Positions 1 through 12,528 are shown, numbered from the stretch's first letter. The stretch: DNA of 64,000 nt from Cephalotrichum gorgonifer (GCA_900312665.1 ONZQ02000002.1:1792200-1856199); one strand, 5' to 3'. Program-made: numbers and translations. The notes: a model not told the origin generated them from the sequence alone.

Positions 1-1536
1 CCGAGGGCGAGAACGGCCGCTTCTCGGAGGGGCCAGTCCGGGGATTTGAGGTTGTTCGTGAGGAAGGGTAATATGCACTCAAAAACGCGCCCCTTGAAAT
101 CACGCGCAAAGACGTCAAGTGCGGCGGCCGAGCTCTTGCGCAGTGTCCACCGCTCCTCGGGGTCCTCCTCCTCGTCGTCGTCGTCATCCGACTCCTCGAT
201 CTCGCCCTCCTCGAAGTCGTCTCCCATCCCCTGCAGGAGCTTGTCGAAGCTAGCCGTCGCCTTCGCGGTGGCATCTTGGGCGTTGCCCGCCTTGTTGATA
301 TTTCTCGCCGAAGACTTCTTCGCGTGGGCGGGCTTAATGTCCTCGGCCCGATCCTCCTCCGATTCATCATCTGAGTCGAGCCCGAGAAGGGCAATGTCAT
401 CGCCGGTGTAGGCCATACACTCCAGGAGTACTGGTATAATCTGCTGGATGTAAGGATCTAGCGCCTGCCACAGCTTGTCATGTTCCCCAACCGCCAGCCA
501 GAAGTCAGAGGCCTCGAGAGCCAACTGCGGGTCGTCACTCTTCTGCTGGGACAGAATGTAATCAACTAGGCCGCTGATGTGCGGCTCGAGCTTGTCCGGG
601 CGGGCGTCGACGAGCTGTACGAAGGCCTTGCAGACTTCACGGCGGACGTCGGCGTTTACATCCGTGGCGAGGATGAAGAGGTGCTGGAGGAGGTCGTCTA
701 TCGAATTTAGCATCGCCTGCGACTTGCGCGGGACGAAGATGTTGATGGCTTGCAGCGCCTGCGTGCGGACCCTCGGCAGAGGGCTCTTTGTCGCCTCGAT
801 GAGCTTGGGGAGGACGAAGTTGAGAGGACGCTGGCCGTTCAGCTCGCGATCGAGCATCTTGGGGCTGTCCTCGCAAATCTGCCGCATGGCGGACATGGCT
901 CCTTCCTGTGCCCCGTCCGAGAACTGACCCGTCTCATTTGAGAGCATGCTCATCAAGGTGGGTAGCAGCTCGGGCCACGACAAAAGGCCACCGCGCTTGA
1001 TGAGCTCGGTCGCGACAACGCTGACGTGGGTGCGGATCAAGACCTGGGGGTCCTGGAGGGCGGCTAGAACACCTAGCTTGACGTAGGCGAGACTCTCGGC
1101 CGGGATTTTCTTGTAGTTGGTCCTGACGTTGTTTTTAAGCATGAAGGCCGCCGAGGACCGAACCATGCCCCACGAATCGGGCGCCACGGTGACGCCGGGC
1201 GGGAGTTCGGGGTTGGAGGCGATGTAAGCGAGGTAGTTATTAATGTCAGGCGAGCTCCTCGCCTGGAGGAGCATCTATGTCGCAACCCGCCAGAGGGGCA
1301 ACCGTCAGTATCTGGAGAGCTGCCACGGAAGAGCTGGAATGCCGACTAAAACGCGAGTGTATCGAAGGGGAGGGAGGGTGTATGGTAACGATGCGGAGTG
1401 TCTAAGCTTCAAGCTGGGAGGGCCGACGCACCATCTCTGCTTGCTTCTGAGCAGTTTTATCCCACGCGGAGAGGGAGTCCCTCAAGAAGCCGCATAGCTG
1501 GTTGAGGGACTCCGGGATCGGTTGCCAGGTAGGCAT
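1..1536 (-). CDS. KAP104: Transportin / karyopherin beta-2 (Kap104), 5' part only
   Basis: Nuclear import receptor of the HEAT-repeat importin-beta superfamily; family members carry PY-NLS cargo such as mRNA-binding proteins into the nucleus and release it on RanGTP. Exon 1 is 1536-1432 (start MPTWQPIPESLNQLCG), the intron is 1431-1275 (donor GTGCGT, acceptor ATAG), and exon 2 runs from 1274 past the left edge. The reading MLLQARSSPDINNYL after the splice matches the first HEAT repeat of the family. About 459 residues are visible of the usual 900 or more. A long acidic stretch (EEGEIEESDDDDDEEED) is followed by ERWTLRKSSAAALDVFA, which is the acidic H8 loop and the next HEAT repeat of transportin. 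The first Met was chosen because it gives the family N-terminus directly; an upstream in-frame extension to 1911 looks non-coding. Family assignment is firm; the C-terminal half lies outside the window. Confidence 0.93.
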
Positions 1537-4191
1537 TGCGTTGGTCTGTACTGCAAGCGTCAGCGGCGCAGCTCGAGAAGCGGGTGCGGGAGGCGGGCGG
1601 CGGGCGGGGAGGACAGACAAGTGCGGGGTTTGAGACAGCGAGGGGTAGTGAAGAGTGAAAATGATGGCCCGGATGCGATCAGTCACATCTAGCAGGGCCT
1701 CTCGCGATGGTAGTATAGGTGGACCAGGGAGGCATAGGTCGAAGGTGGTCGGATATAAAAGAGTACGCGAGGGTGGGAATATTTTTGGTGGAGGCCGGTG
1801 ATGGAGGGGACCCGGGCGGGAGTGGAAAGAGGTGGTGAGGGCGAGCGAAGGGTGCAGGTCGTGGTGGGGCTTGGTCCCAAGACCATTTTTTCCTCTGACT
1901 TGCAGTAGCATTCACTCACTGTCACTAATGAATGTACTTGTACTCGTACGAGACGAGTACATTGTAACATGTATCATTAAGTGGGCGGCGTAGTACACAT
2001 GCTGACTGATTGGTGGGGTGGGAGTGGAGGGGCAGGTCTGGGTACCTACCATTAGATTTTGTGGACTTGGACCACCCACTTTCTGCATGAGCTTTATCCT
2101 CCTCACTTCACCATGGCGTCCAACGAGTTCGTGGAGAAGAAGAAAAGGTAAAAAGATATTTAGCATGTGGTATCGGTATACAAGTACAGTGTAGACACAT
2201 GTGTAAACTCTATCTAGCCACTGCAAACAGACAGGGTCTTCCCTGTCTTCAAAGCCTTCTAGAAGCTACCAACGAGAGGGGAAGGGAGACGAAACATGGC
2301 CACCAAAGTTTCGTCTCCTGAAGGTTGAGTAAAGACATGCACCCTCCCACACTCGCACCTTTCACCAAGTTTTCCGCGACGGCAATATACAAGTATATCT
2401 CGGACCCGGGTCGAATCTGGGGGGCACGTAGGTGTGTTTCAGGAACCTGAAGCACGACCAGGACCGTGGGTTCTTAGTTCTTTACCCTGGCTAAAATCGC
2501 ACATACCCTCACCACACCACCCCACCCTTCTTACTCCGTCCGAACGAGGAAAGATGTTGAGACAGACGTCCATATTAGCGTGGGGATCTGCTTCTTAGCA
2601 AGCCCCTTCTGTCGAGAATCACACCCTGGTTCGCTGCGGAGAAGCGAGAGGAGTACTACCAACATCCGCACCCGCGCCCGCACCCGCACCCGCACCCGCA
2701 TGCTGTCTTCGTCTAGAAAATTCTCACATTCCGGTATCATGCAGGGGTAGTTAGGCGCAGAGAGTCTACATTTCTCTGACGGCTTGTTTGCTTGTAAACG
2801 GCGCCTCATACGGCTCCTCAGCATGATTAATCGCAGCCACCGAGTCGCGGGGTTCCGTTCCACCAGTGCATGGTACCACCATTCAGAGGACACATTACAG
2901 CGACCTCGGCATCAGGTTCAACACGAGGAAGAAAGTAAGGAGCAGAAGAGGGGCCCAGGAACACACTCACCATGACCCCTGCGGCAGCCCGAGTCATCCA
3001 CAAGCTGGTGGTATCTTTGGGTAGTCTGTTACCCCAATACGACAAGAGAGCTCCCTTTGCCCGTCTTCATTGGAATGCCCTGACTCTGGTTGGCACTCTT
3101 CGCCCCCGTAGCTCCTCTTTCCTCCGGACGGCGGCGGCCGTACAGGTGACGCTGTAACAGAAGAGAATGGTTGATCCGTCCCCCGACATCCGGAAGAGGG
3201 CGGCGACCTCCTGCGTTGGCTCCCAGCCGCTGTAGTGCAGTGGGTCGCGCAAAGGTCCATGGCGTTGGCGGCTGAGTGTGACCAAGTACGGCCTTGGACG
3301 GGGGTACGCCGACGGAGGACAGCAGGACACTGTCCGAACTACCACTCGAGGTACCGACCCATAAACGAGTGGGCATAGTATTAGTAGGCCGTGTAGAAAC
3401 TGACTTCTATAAATCACCACCATGGTCAATATTGGGCCCGGTGAGTTTGTGTGCGCGTGTGCAGGCAACAAAAGGGGTCTCACACTCGTACAAGGCTAGG
3501 CAATACCCTGTTGTTTGGATGCAGTAAAGATATTCAGAGTTTTCTAGCAGACGGGGATGTAAGCTGCCTTACTTAAACAAGAAATCAAAACACGGACGTA
3601 GACGCAGATCGAATATTGGGCTACTCATAGACGCAGGCTATGTAGCTATTCAGTGGCCTATCCCCCCCCCCTTCTCGGCCCGGCCTGAGTAACCGTCTAG
3701 CTTCGACTTTGTAGTCACCGCGAGACCCATTCGAACGCAAAGTGCGATATCCTCTGACCCTTCAACCATTGTCGCACGGTAGTAAGATAAGACGAGACGA
3801 AGAGGGCGACGCCAATTGCTGTCTCGCGAGGCCGGTGGGTCTTGCTGGGCATCTGGAATCCACGCCCAACCATGTTGCTGGAACACCATTTCCCGTGAGA
3901 TGTAAAATTTCACGCCATTATCATATGGATGGCTGACCCCCATCTCCATCGCGTCCCTGCTTCGTCCACCTGCCACTTTAGCGACGGTGTAACACCCGAA
4001 TGGTACACTTGTACGCAGTAACAAGTACGAAACCGGCCAACCCTTCATTTCCTTCTCCCCCCTATCTCATGACATTCAACAAGCTTGAGACTTGTCGTCA
4101 TTGGAGACCCAAATGTATGCATTCTGGAAAAGCATGTCGGGTGCGCCCGACCTTCGAAGTAGTGTGTGTCCGAATTGACGGGCTCGGCTAT
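1537..4191. other. Intergenic, KAP104 promoter side to PAC4 3' side
   Basis: No gene recognised in 2.65 kb. Several 60-138 residue ORFs overlap in different frames (for example around 2.5-3.5 kb) with no family resemblance. The stretch holds three copies of the TACTTGTA/TACAAGTA word (1935, 2179, 2388), a CGTACGAG-type palindromic neighbourhood just after the first copy, and a GC-rich hexanucleotide repeat at 2666-2701. Confidence 0.6.
2666..2701. repeat. Hexanucleotide microsatellite (CCGCAC)n
   Basis: About six tandem copies of CCGCAC, the second with one substitution (CCGCGC). It lies in non-coding DNA and is probably a simple-sequence slippage repeat. Confidence 0.85.
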
Positions 4192-5008
4192 TCATACGGA
4201 ATTTGCGTTCGCGTCCTTCGTGATATGCCGAATTCTCTCCAGGATAACCTCAATCACGTTCTTAAAGGCCTCCATCTCCTCTTCTGGCGTCCCTCCCATC
4301 CCCATGTTAGACAGGTTTAGCGAACTTCCGACATAGGCTGGGAGCTGGGTCTTTCTCGCCAGAAGCTTGGCTATGCGGGTAGCAAACTCTAGGTTACTCT
4401 CCTGCGTGTACAGCGGGGTGGAAATGGGCTGGGTGGGGTTGAATCTCTGCAACGGATGGTTAGGAGGGCGCCCTTATTTTTCGATCCGTTTGGTCTGTAG
4501 TGTCTCGCAGCCCAAAGAAAAGGGGGGGGGGTCGGGGGGCGGGAGGGGAGGGNNNNNNNNNNNNNNNNNNNNNNNNNNNNNNNNNNNNNNNNNNNNNNNN
4601 NNNNNNNNNNNNNNNNNNNNNNNNNNNNNNNNNNNNNNNNNNNNNNNNNNNNNNNNNNNNNNNNNNNNNNNNNNNNNNNNNNNNNNNNNNNNNNNNNNNN
4701 NNNNNNNNNNNNNNNNNNNNNNNNNNNNNNNNNNNNNNNNNNNNNNNNNNNNNNNNNNNNNNNNNNNNNNNNNNNNNNNNNNNNNNNNNNNNNNNNNNNN
4801 NNNNNNNNNNNNNNNNNNNNNNNNNNCGGAACTTGCAGTCCGGGATGGCGTAGACGAAGACGCCATGCTTGGGGGGGGAGGCCTGCTCATCAGCGGTGGC
4901 TGTGGCGAGGAATAGCATTATAGAGCGCTCCCGCAGGGTTAGATGGGCGTAGATGCGGGTGTCCAGAGCTCGAGGCAAGGGGAGTGAGAACTCGACTATC
5001 TCACTCAT
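4192..5008 (-). CDS. Proteasome assembly chaperone 4 (PAC4/Poc4-type), interrupted by gap
   Basis: Member of the PAC4 family; these small chaperones pair with PAC3 and help assemble the alpha ring of the 20S proteasome. Exon 1 starts at 5008 (MSEIVEFSLPLPRALDTRIY, then LRERSIMLFLATA and GVFVYAIPD), which is the family N-terminus. The 3' exon, about 4446-4192, reads FNPTQPISTPLYT, then EFATRIAKLLARKTQLPAYV and GGTPEEEMEAFK, the family C-terminus. The junction is hidden: 274 N (4553-4826) and a G-rich tract lie between. A donor at AA|GTTCCG just before the gap joined to GAG|ATTC would give DCKFNPTQ and keep the frame, but a donor inside the gap cannot be excluded. Expected product is about 140-150 residues. 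Identity is well supported; the splice is not. Confidence 0.85.
4553..4826. other. Assembly gap (274 N) inside PAC4 gene
   Basis: Run of 274 N. The left flank is strongly G-rich on the plus strand (a run of about ten G, then GGGGGGCGGGAGGGGAGGG), probably why assembly stopped. The true gap length and content are unknown. Confidence 0.98.
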
Positions 5009-6292
5009 GGTTGCGGCCGTCTCTCAGTCTCAAATGAAAGCGTGGAGATTGACGTGTGCCGTTCGTCGGTGATCTTCGGATGTGTGAGACTATAGAAGAA
5101 AGAGAGAAAAAACGGGTTGGAGAACGAAACACCGTCACCCGGTTGGTATAGCTTGGCTGTGTAACCGGAAAGAAAGTGCAAGCTTGATGTAGTTGAGGCT
5201 TAGTTTAGGCAGCTTAGCGAGCCAGAGCTGCGAAGTAAGCTAGCTGTCCCTGGGACCTTGTTGAGTGGGGGCGGGGTACGGATAACAGGTCCGGCGGGAA
5301 GACATAAATTTCGAACAAAATTTTGCGTTAGCCCAACTGTATACAGTTCGAAGCTTTTGTCGGGACACCGTTAACCGCTATCCGGGGTGTCGCATGTATA
5401 CTCAGGACCACCATAAAGAACTACATGTATCCCCTTTCTCTACCAGGGTAGTATGTATGCATCACCTGCTCACTCCCACAAGCACGGCAACCACCGGCTT
5501 TGCACTGACAGATGAAAATACATGTCAAGTTTCTCACCTAAACCCAGTATCTCCCTAATAACTCTGTTTCTTTGTGAGATCCCATTGGGGTCTGGACAGC
5601 TCCATTTCCTCCAAACAGATGGTCACCTTGAATGTACTTGTACGTTGCCTCAGGACTAGACACTTGAGGTACAACCAGAAGTCGAAACGGGGAACCATGA
5701 AGCGTACTCTCCACTCTGCACATGCATCGGCGATGGCTCTATAGAAAGGGTGAGGGAAGTACCCACTACCCCGCGATATGACCAAGCAGATAACCTCGTG
5801 TAGATATGCATCGCAATTATTGCGGCTTAGATCAAATTGTACATCTTTGAGCGTTGATGTATGTTGAATGTTAAGGTAGTCGGGTCTAGCATTCTCGTAT
5901 TTCGCCATGCAGTTTCCACTCTGCCTCGAACGAGTACTCACTAGTCTTTTTTGTATTCCCATTCTCATTCCCTCGACCCCTCCTTCCCTCCTTTCCAAAC
6001 AATAAGTCATCGACCGACCCGACCCCACCACCCCGCCACTAGTAATTTCGCTGGCCATCCCCAGCTCCAGCTCACAGCTCACACTCTCCAAGCTCCCAGG
6101 TTATCCGCGACACACGAGATCGAAGCAGCCGGTAAACGCGAGTTCGCTGCACCATCAGTCATTTATATTCGTCCGTCTTGATATCCGTCTTCATCTCCAC
6201 CCCCCAAAGCCTGTCACCTCACACGTCTATCACTCTTCACTCTCATCCTCGATATCGGTCACATCTAGAATCATACCGTCTCTCGCTTCGAT
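5009..6292. other. Intergenic, divergent promoter region PAC4 / N-methyltransferase
   Basis: 1.28 kb between two divergently transcribed genes, so it should hold both promoters. It carries one TACTTGTA word at 5635. The stretch just upstream of 6293 is pyrimidine-rich (CTCTCGCTTCG and similar), as is common before fungal start codons. A 178-residue minus ORF at 5555-6091 has no family resemblance. Confidence 0.5.
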
Positions 6293-7625
6293 ATGGAGGG
6301 TGGCCCAGAGTGGGACGATGCCGAGGGCCAACTTCAGGACCCGGAGGAGCTTAAGGTGCTTTTCACAGCCCTCGACTCTTACGTGTTAGTCGCCTCCTTG
6401 CCCTTATCCTCCGTTCCGCTTGCCCCGCGTAACTGTCTATCCGGCCCTCCTCACGATCTCAATATCACCAACTCACCCCCGCTATAGCCAATATGAAAAG
6501 GTCGCTCGCTTCAACGTCACCCACCTTCGCCGCCAATCCTTCTACGCCCTACCGGAGGCCCAATGGCGCATGCTAGCGGAGCCCCCTTTCAACTTCCTCG
6601 ACACCCTGAGCAAAGTCGACGACGCGATAGGCGCCAACGCCGAGCTGGCAAGAGCCATTGCCCAACACGGCCTCCGTTCGTTCCACGACCCCAGTCTAGA
6701 CGTCACTAGGGACGACGTCAGCATGCCGCGCGAGTGGGCCGCCATAGCGAAGCATGGCGACATCGACAAGGCCCGGAGCACTCTCCGCCAATTCTTCCGC
6801 GACTGGACCACCGCGGGTGCCGACGAACGCGCCCGCTCCTACCAGCCCATCCTGGCTGCCCTGGATAGGGAGCGCGCCGCTAGAGAGTCCATCGGCCGGG
6901 AGGGGAAGCTGAGGATTCTTGTCCCCGGTGCCGGACTGGGCCGCCTCGTGTTCGAACTTGCGAGGCTAGGCCACGACGCGGAGGGGAACGAGATATCGTA
7001 CCACCAGCTCCACGCGTCGTCCTACATCCTCAATCACTGCGAGCGCGCGGAGAGGCACACCATCCACCCCTGGATACACAGTTTCTCGAACCACCTCACG
7101 AGGGCTAACCACCTCCGCGGTTACCCTGTCCCGGACATCCATCCAGGCACCGTCCTCAGTACCATCCCAGACGCGGGCTCCATGACCATGACTGCTGCCG
7201 ACTTTCTTTGCCTCTACGGAGACGATGATCACAGGGGTCATTACGACGTTGTGGCGGCCCTCTTCTTCCTCGACACGGCGCCCAACCTCATCCGCTACCT
7301 AACCGTCATCCACAGTTGCCTGAAGCCGGGCGGCATCCTGGTAAATGTCGGCCCGCTGCTCTGGCACTTTGAGAACCACGCGCCGGGGAATCATGGAATG
7401 GACGACGATGGCGACGGCGAGCATGACCATGGGAACTCATCGGGGATCGCGGACCCGGGGAGCTTCGAGCTCTCGGACGACGAGGTTATGGCGCTTGTGG
7501 AGAGGTTGGGATTTGTGGTGGAGCGGAGGGAAACGGGACTCGAGGCACCGTACATCCATGACAAGGACTCCATGCTGAGGTCGGGTTACAGGGCGAGTAC
7601 ATGGGTTGCGAGGAAGAAGGAGTGA
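6293..7625 (+). CDS. N2227-like / carnosine N-methyltransferase family protein
   Basis: SAM-dependent methyltransferase of the N2227 family; animal and yeast members methylate carnosine or related histidine-containing dipeptides. Exon 1 is 6293-6384, the intron 6385-6487 (donor GTTAGT, acceptor CTATAG) and exon 2 6488-7625, giving 409 residues. The junction reads LDSYVQYEKVARFNVTHLRRQ, matching the family N-terminus. SAM-binding motif I is VPGAGLGRL near residue 176, followed by EGNEISYHQL, a hallmark of the family. Later blocks are DFLCLYGD, AALFFLDTAPNLIRYL and LKPGGILVNVGPLLWHFE. The donor two bases earlier would break the frame, so this splice is preferred. The natural fungal substrate is not known from sequence; methyltransferase activity is inferred from intact motifs. 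Confidence 0.9.
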
Positions 7626-7951
7626 GCATGTCTATGGGGGGCTCAGGTGGTATGGCGCGTCAACATCTGCAGCGAATATGATGCACCAAGGAGAGAGAAG
7701 CGGGGTTAATTGGGAGGCACACGAGGGTTGAATACACCGCGGGAGGCGTAACGAGTAGACTTTAGACAGGGATTAAGATGCAGCATCTGAGACGCAATGA
7801 TATTCCTCCGTAATACCTTCAGGCATGATGCATAAACCCGACTATTCCGATCTTACTGGCCGGCTACACTACCAAGGATGACGTTGGTCTATCCGCTATC
7901 CCTGTTCCGTCGTACACTCCGCAGAAATTCCTAGCCCAACCTGCGTCGCGC
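7626..7951. other. Short convergent intergenic
   Basis: 326 bp between the 3' ends of the N2227 gene and the SDR gene. I see no gene in it; it should hold both 3' UTRs. Confidence 0.5.
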
Positions 7952-8889
7952 TCAGATCTTGGACTTCACAAGCAGCTGTCCCCTATCCCACAGGCTCCCC
8001 CCGTCAAGCACCAGCGTCGCCCCGTTGACATACGCGCCCGCCCTACTCGTGAGGTACACCACCGCCCCCGCGATGTCCTCAGGCCTCCCCAGCCTCCCCA
8101 GCGGGTTCCCGCTCGCGATCTTCTCCACCCCGCCGCCCAACTCCAGCAACCCGTTGGCCATCTTGCTGGGGAAGAACCCGGGCGCGAGGGAGTTGACAGT
8201 GATGTGCCTAGGCCCCAGCTCGAGCGCCAGGTTCCGCGCCAGGTGAAGCACGGCGGCCTTGCTAGCCGAGTATCCGTACGTCCCGTTCGGGCCGACCGTG
8301 CCCACGCCGATGCCCGCCACGCTCCCCGTTATGACCACCCTGCTCGGGTCCTCGGCCGTCGCGGCCTTCTCGAGGAGCGGGGCGAAGAGGCGGATGGTGG
8401 TGAAGACGCTCTTGACGTTGAGGTCCATGACCTTGGCGAAGGCCTCGTCCGGGTGGGAGTCGAAGGGGGCGCCCCACGAGGCCCCGGCGTTGGCGAGGAG
8501 GATGTCGACGTGGGAGGTGTGCTTCCGGACCTCGGAGACGAGGTGCGCGATGCCCTCGGGCTTGGAGGAGTCGGCGGGGACGGAGATGGCGACGGCGCCG
8601 GGGGCGAGGTTGGGGAGGGCGTTGAGGGCTGCGACGGCGGAGGCGCAGGCGTCGGCCTTGCGGGAGGTTATGAAGACCTTAGAGGCGCCGGCCTGGAGGA
8701 TGCTGGGTTGTGCGATGGTGTCAGTTTCGGGGGCAGGGACAGATGGGGAGGAGGGGAGGGGCCAATGGGTGAAGTAACGTACGCCGAAGCGGCATGGAGA
8801 CCGAGCCCCCTAGAGCCTCCAGTCACGACAGCGACCTTGCCCTTGAGGGAGAAGAGGGAGGGGAAGTCCTTGAGCTCTGTGTCGGCCAT
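7952..8889 (-). CDS. Short-chain dehydrogenase/reductase (classical SDR)
   Basis: NAD(P)(H)-dependent oxidoreductase. Exon 1 is 8889-8783 and exon 2 8702-7952; the intron has donor GTACGT and acceptor CCCAG and phase 2 on both sides, giving 285 residues. The N-terminal cofactor loop is TGGSRGLG (about residues 22-29). LANAG, the catalytic Ser about 163 (ITGSVAG), and Tyr180/Lys184 in YSASK are all present, followed by NSLAPGFFPSK. The C-terminus (GRPEDIAGAVVYLTSR, GATLVLDGG) is standard for reductases of the FabG/RhlG branch. The Gly-rich loop favours NADPH because an Arg sits inside it. The substrate cannot be named. It converges with the upstream methyltransferase gene. No signal peptide is seen, so a cytosolic enzyme is likely. 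Confidence 0.93.
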
Positions 8890-10074
8890 TGCGTCGGTAT
8901 TGAAACTGAGTGTCTAAGGGACAAAGGGTGGGTTTGGGAACTGTTGCGCAGACGAAAGAGGAGTGGGAGGTAAGAAACGATTCCAAATTTCCAAGATATG
9001 AATTCAAAGGGCAGAGTGAGTTCAAGACATGGGTACGAAGAGGCCGCACGTCAGAATATTAGAGGAACTCCTCCTCTCGAGGCCCCTCGGCACATAGATA
9101 CTGGATGTGGAGAGTGCCGGCGCCAACCCCGTTTAGATCACCACCCGAGGCATCTTTCGAGCGTTTGGCGTGGTTGCGCTCTGGGGAAGCTGGTGCGAGC
9201 TAAACCTCTTTCGGCGGCGATGCCGAGGTATGACGGCACCTATGCCGATTAGTCAGCCACCCGCCCCATTGGTGCCGTCTCTCCATCGAGGAATCATTTT
9301 CAATGAATAACGCTCGCTTTCTATCAAGGGCATCCCTTTCCGCCCTACATGTACTTGAAGCGATGACGATTGTACAATTGGGTTCGGGTGGCCCTTATAA
9401 TAGCCTCTAGTCTCACCCACTGTACAGACAAGGTCTATTGTAGGATCCAAGCTAGCCTCTTCCCCGCGGTCCTCCCCTCGTCCCTGGTCAGATCGGCCCC
9501 CTGGCTTGTCAAGATCCCTTGCGCCGGCTGGTAAGCAGTTCGGGAAACACGGGGGACAATGGAGATGACAGCAGAGGACGATCTCCGATTAGGTTTCTAA
9601 AAACGGAGTTATCGGAACCTGGGGGTCCACTGGCCCCTGTCAGCCCCTGTCAGCACCAATCGTGGGCACCGGGAAGGAATACCACCCCCAGCCGTCCTGC
9701 ATTAGTGACAAAGATTCGTCGCCCCAAGTCTACTTGTATAGGGTTTAGTTAGCTATCTAATGATCAAACGTCGACTCCCGAGCCTCTTCTCGGCCTAACC
9801 CGAGGCGGACGAGCTCACATACCGCAAAGCATGTAGTTCTCATTGCGTACACAAGTGGATTAACTCTCTAGCGCGAATGGTGGAATAGAGAGCATTAATA
9901 GTCATTGTAACATGTACTTATTCAACCCCTCTCTGTCTATAGGAAACAAACGGGCCCTCGTTTGGATGCAATAAGGATCTCTATAGGACGCGCAAAATAA
10001 ACGCTAGCTAATCATGAATAAACCCAATGTTTTCCCTCCCTTCCTTGACCCTTCTACTCCCTGAGGCGCCCAGC
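8890..10074. other. Intergenic, SDR promoter and nitroreductase 3' flank
   Basis: 1.2 kb with no recognised gene. It holds one TACTTGTA word at 9731 and a short direct repeat (CCCCTGTCAGC twice in tandem near 9636-9655). Confidence 0.5.
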
Positions 10075-10764
10075 CTAAGAGCTGAAGGACTTGAAGACCT
10101 CCTCCGCGGGCTTCGACTCCTTGGGCCCGGCCTCGCCACCCTTGCCGCCGAACACGAGCTGCGCGTTCAGCTTCCACGAGGCGGGGATCTTCCAGGTGCT
10201 GGCGACCTTCTCGTCAATGAGAGGGTTGTAGTGCTGGAGGTTGGCGCCGGCGCCCTCGAGCTCCAGTGCGGTCCAGAGGTTGAGTTGCTAGAGGGAGGAT
10301 TCTTGTTAGCTTCCGTTCCTGTCGATCAAGTCCGGGGAAAGTGGGGGGAGGTGGGGAGCAAAACATACCAGCATGCCGGCGGACTGGGTAGCCCAAGGGC
10401 CGAACCTGTCAGCGTACAGGGGGAACTGGTCCTGCATTCCCTTGACGACATCCTGGTCCTCGAAGACGAGCACGGACCCGGCCGCGGCCTTGAACATGGC
10501 CATCTTAGACGCGGTGGGCTCCCAGTTCTCCGCGGGAACGATCGCCTTGAGGGTCTCGGCGGTGATGTCCCATAGCTTGTCGTGCTCAGCACCGAGGAGG
10601 AGAACGGCGCGGTTGGACTGCGAGTTGAAGGACGAGGGGGTGGCGGCGATGGCCTCGGTGATGATGCTCTCCACGCGAGACTTGGTGAGGGAGGCCGGGA
10701 GCTCCTTGGTGAGGGGGTAGATGGAGCGGCGGGCCTTGAGGGCGTCGAGGAAAGCGGTGGCCAT
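10075..10764 (-). CDS. Nitroreductase family protein, Frm2/Hbn1-like
   Basis: Small FMN-dependent nitroreductase-fold protein similar to yeast Frm2 and Hbn1, which are linked to lipid signalling and oxidative-stress responses. Exon 1 is 10764-10369 (donor GTATGT), exon 2 10287-10075 (acceptor CTCTAG), giving 202 residues, the usual size. Family blocks: FLDALKARRSIYPLTKELP at the N-terminus (FMN phosphate-binding Arg pair), TPSSFNSQSNRAVLL, GSVLVFEDQDVV, then after the splice LNLWTALELEGAGANLQHYNP. The start was chosen because it lies directly before the family N-terminus; an upstream extension to 10944 is low-complexity 5' UTR. The donor of electrons is probably NADH or NADPH. It is the second of three minus-strand redox genes in a row (SDR, this, FAD reductase), each with its own spacing, so no operon is implied. 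Confidence 0.93.
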
Positions 10765-12528
10765 TTTGACTGTTGGTTGGGGGAGCGGGTGAATTGGTGG
10801 AGGGGGTGTTGTAGAGTGTTGTATAAGTTGCGGTAAGTAGGTGAGTCTGGTAGATCGGACTTGTGATGTTGGATTGATGATGGGATTCAAGAGAACGAGA
10901 GGAGTTGAAAGGAGGGGACGAAGGCAATATATATATTCGACCATCTAACCCCCCCTTCCGAAGCAACGGATATGAACTCTAGCGGCCCGGCCGAATTACA
11001 CTAGACACTAGCCACAAACTAGCTCCACTGGGAATTCCTTGGCCGATGATTTCGCCATCCCTTGATAGAGCGTGGGGCCGGTCCCGCCTAAACCAACCCC
11101 CCACCATCCCACCTTCCGACACACACCCATAACACCGGCCGGCCAGGAACACATGTACCTCTTGGTTAGAAAGCGAGTGCAGTGAAGGATTTGTAACTCG
11201 CAGCATATGCCAGTAGGCTTTTGGTAATCCGACTCGCTCGTGGATGACGAATGAAAAAAAAAATGCTATGATTATGAATGAAAAATTCAATAAAAAGAGT
11301 CCTGATACGGCTATGGAATGTGAGCCACGGCGGACCGATGGACACGGACGAAAGACGGACGGACGAAAAAGAAAAAGTTGTCACGGATGAAAAGACGCGA
11401 GAGCCAACCAATGAGGTATCACGAAACTGCCCCACACTTGGAGGGGTAGCTACCATAGTATACGGGACTCTTTACCCCTCCGTCGGCAAGTCGGCTGTGG
11501 CTGGTTTCAAGGTGGGGCACTCGTGTGTGCGCCTTTCTAGTAGCTCGATTACCACTCAAATAGCAAAAGTTAGTAATGACAGCTTGGTAATGATGAGTAA
11601 CTACCTGCCCCACCAAGTTAGTGCCACGCTCAATCATGATGGGTCGAGCGTGGGGCGAGGAGTAACGGTAGCACCGTCATGCCACCATCCTCTCGTCCTC
11701 CAGAATGTCTCCGAAGTAAAGGGAGTACGAGTAAAGGGCTCCGCTCCCTAATCCGGGTACCCACCCCTTATCACTCCTGTGCTTCTACCACCAAGGATGA
11801 GGCGTCGTTCCTTTCACGTGTCCCCGAAAGTCACATACAGGGGCCGATAAGGCACCAGAGATTTGGAAAGGGGGGAGTTCATTGTGAGGCGTACCTGCAT
11901 CGGATCGGTCATACATGTATCAAGATATTGACAAGTAGCCTATCAGAGAGAAAGGGTGGCCAACGCCTAGGTCGACTTACACGGCGTACCTAACTGGGAA
12001 GAATGGGGACAAGGGGCTCTCTACATTGTAACCTCACTCCAACTGGACTCGGAACATCAAAAGTGTCAAGGGAAGGGGGATGGATATTGAGGAAATGCTC
12101 TCTAACTAATAAACCCCAAACTAAGTCCTCCCCCTTCTTCCACCCGTTTTAAGAACTACCAAGAAAATGCCCCCGGATTGCCCATGCAAAATTCTTTGAA
12201 CAATAAGAGAGAGACAGAAAGGCAAGCAATGACAAAAAGAAGACTCCTAAACGCACAAAATGCCCATGACAAAATCCCATTCCGCTTCCCAGGTATAAGG
12301 GTATGTAAAAAATAATGGGAAGAGTGAAGGAAGAAGAAAAAAAAATCCGCCACTGGGATATCCGCGAAGGCGCGAAGGCGACGATCCTGTGCTTGCCGCA
12401 GCTCGAGTTTTTTTTCGTTTCCCATATACGCGCCCACTCCCGCTTGTCCATCTATCGGATCCATGCATGTGTACTTGTGAAGAACGAAACGAAAGTCAAA
12501 GGACTCCCGGGCCCGAAAAGGTCCCCGT
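10765..12528. other. Intergenic, nitroreductase promoter to FAD reductase 3' end
   Basis: 1.76 kb. I recognise no gene. Overlapping ORFs near 11.3-12.0 kb and 12.1-12.5 kb lack family resemblance; the latter covers A/T-rich 3' flank of the reductase. Confidence 0.5.

Noticed and set aside
1402..1911. Upstream extension of KAP104 to 1911
   Set aside because: The added residues are low-complexity and out of character; the family N-terminus starts at 1536.
8204..8917. 237-residue plus-strand ORF rich in Gly/Val/Glu
   Set aside because: It is the antisense shadow of the GC-rich SDR gene.
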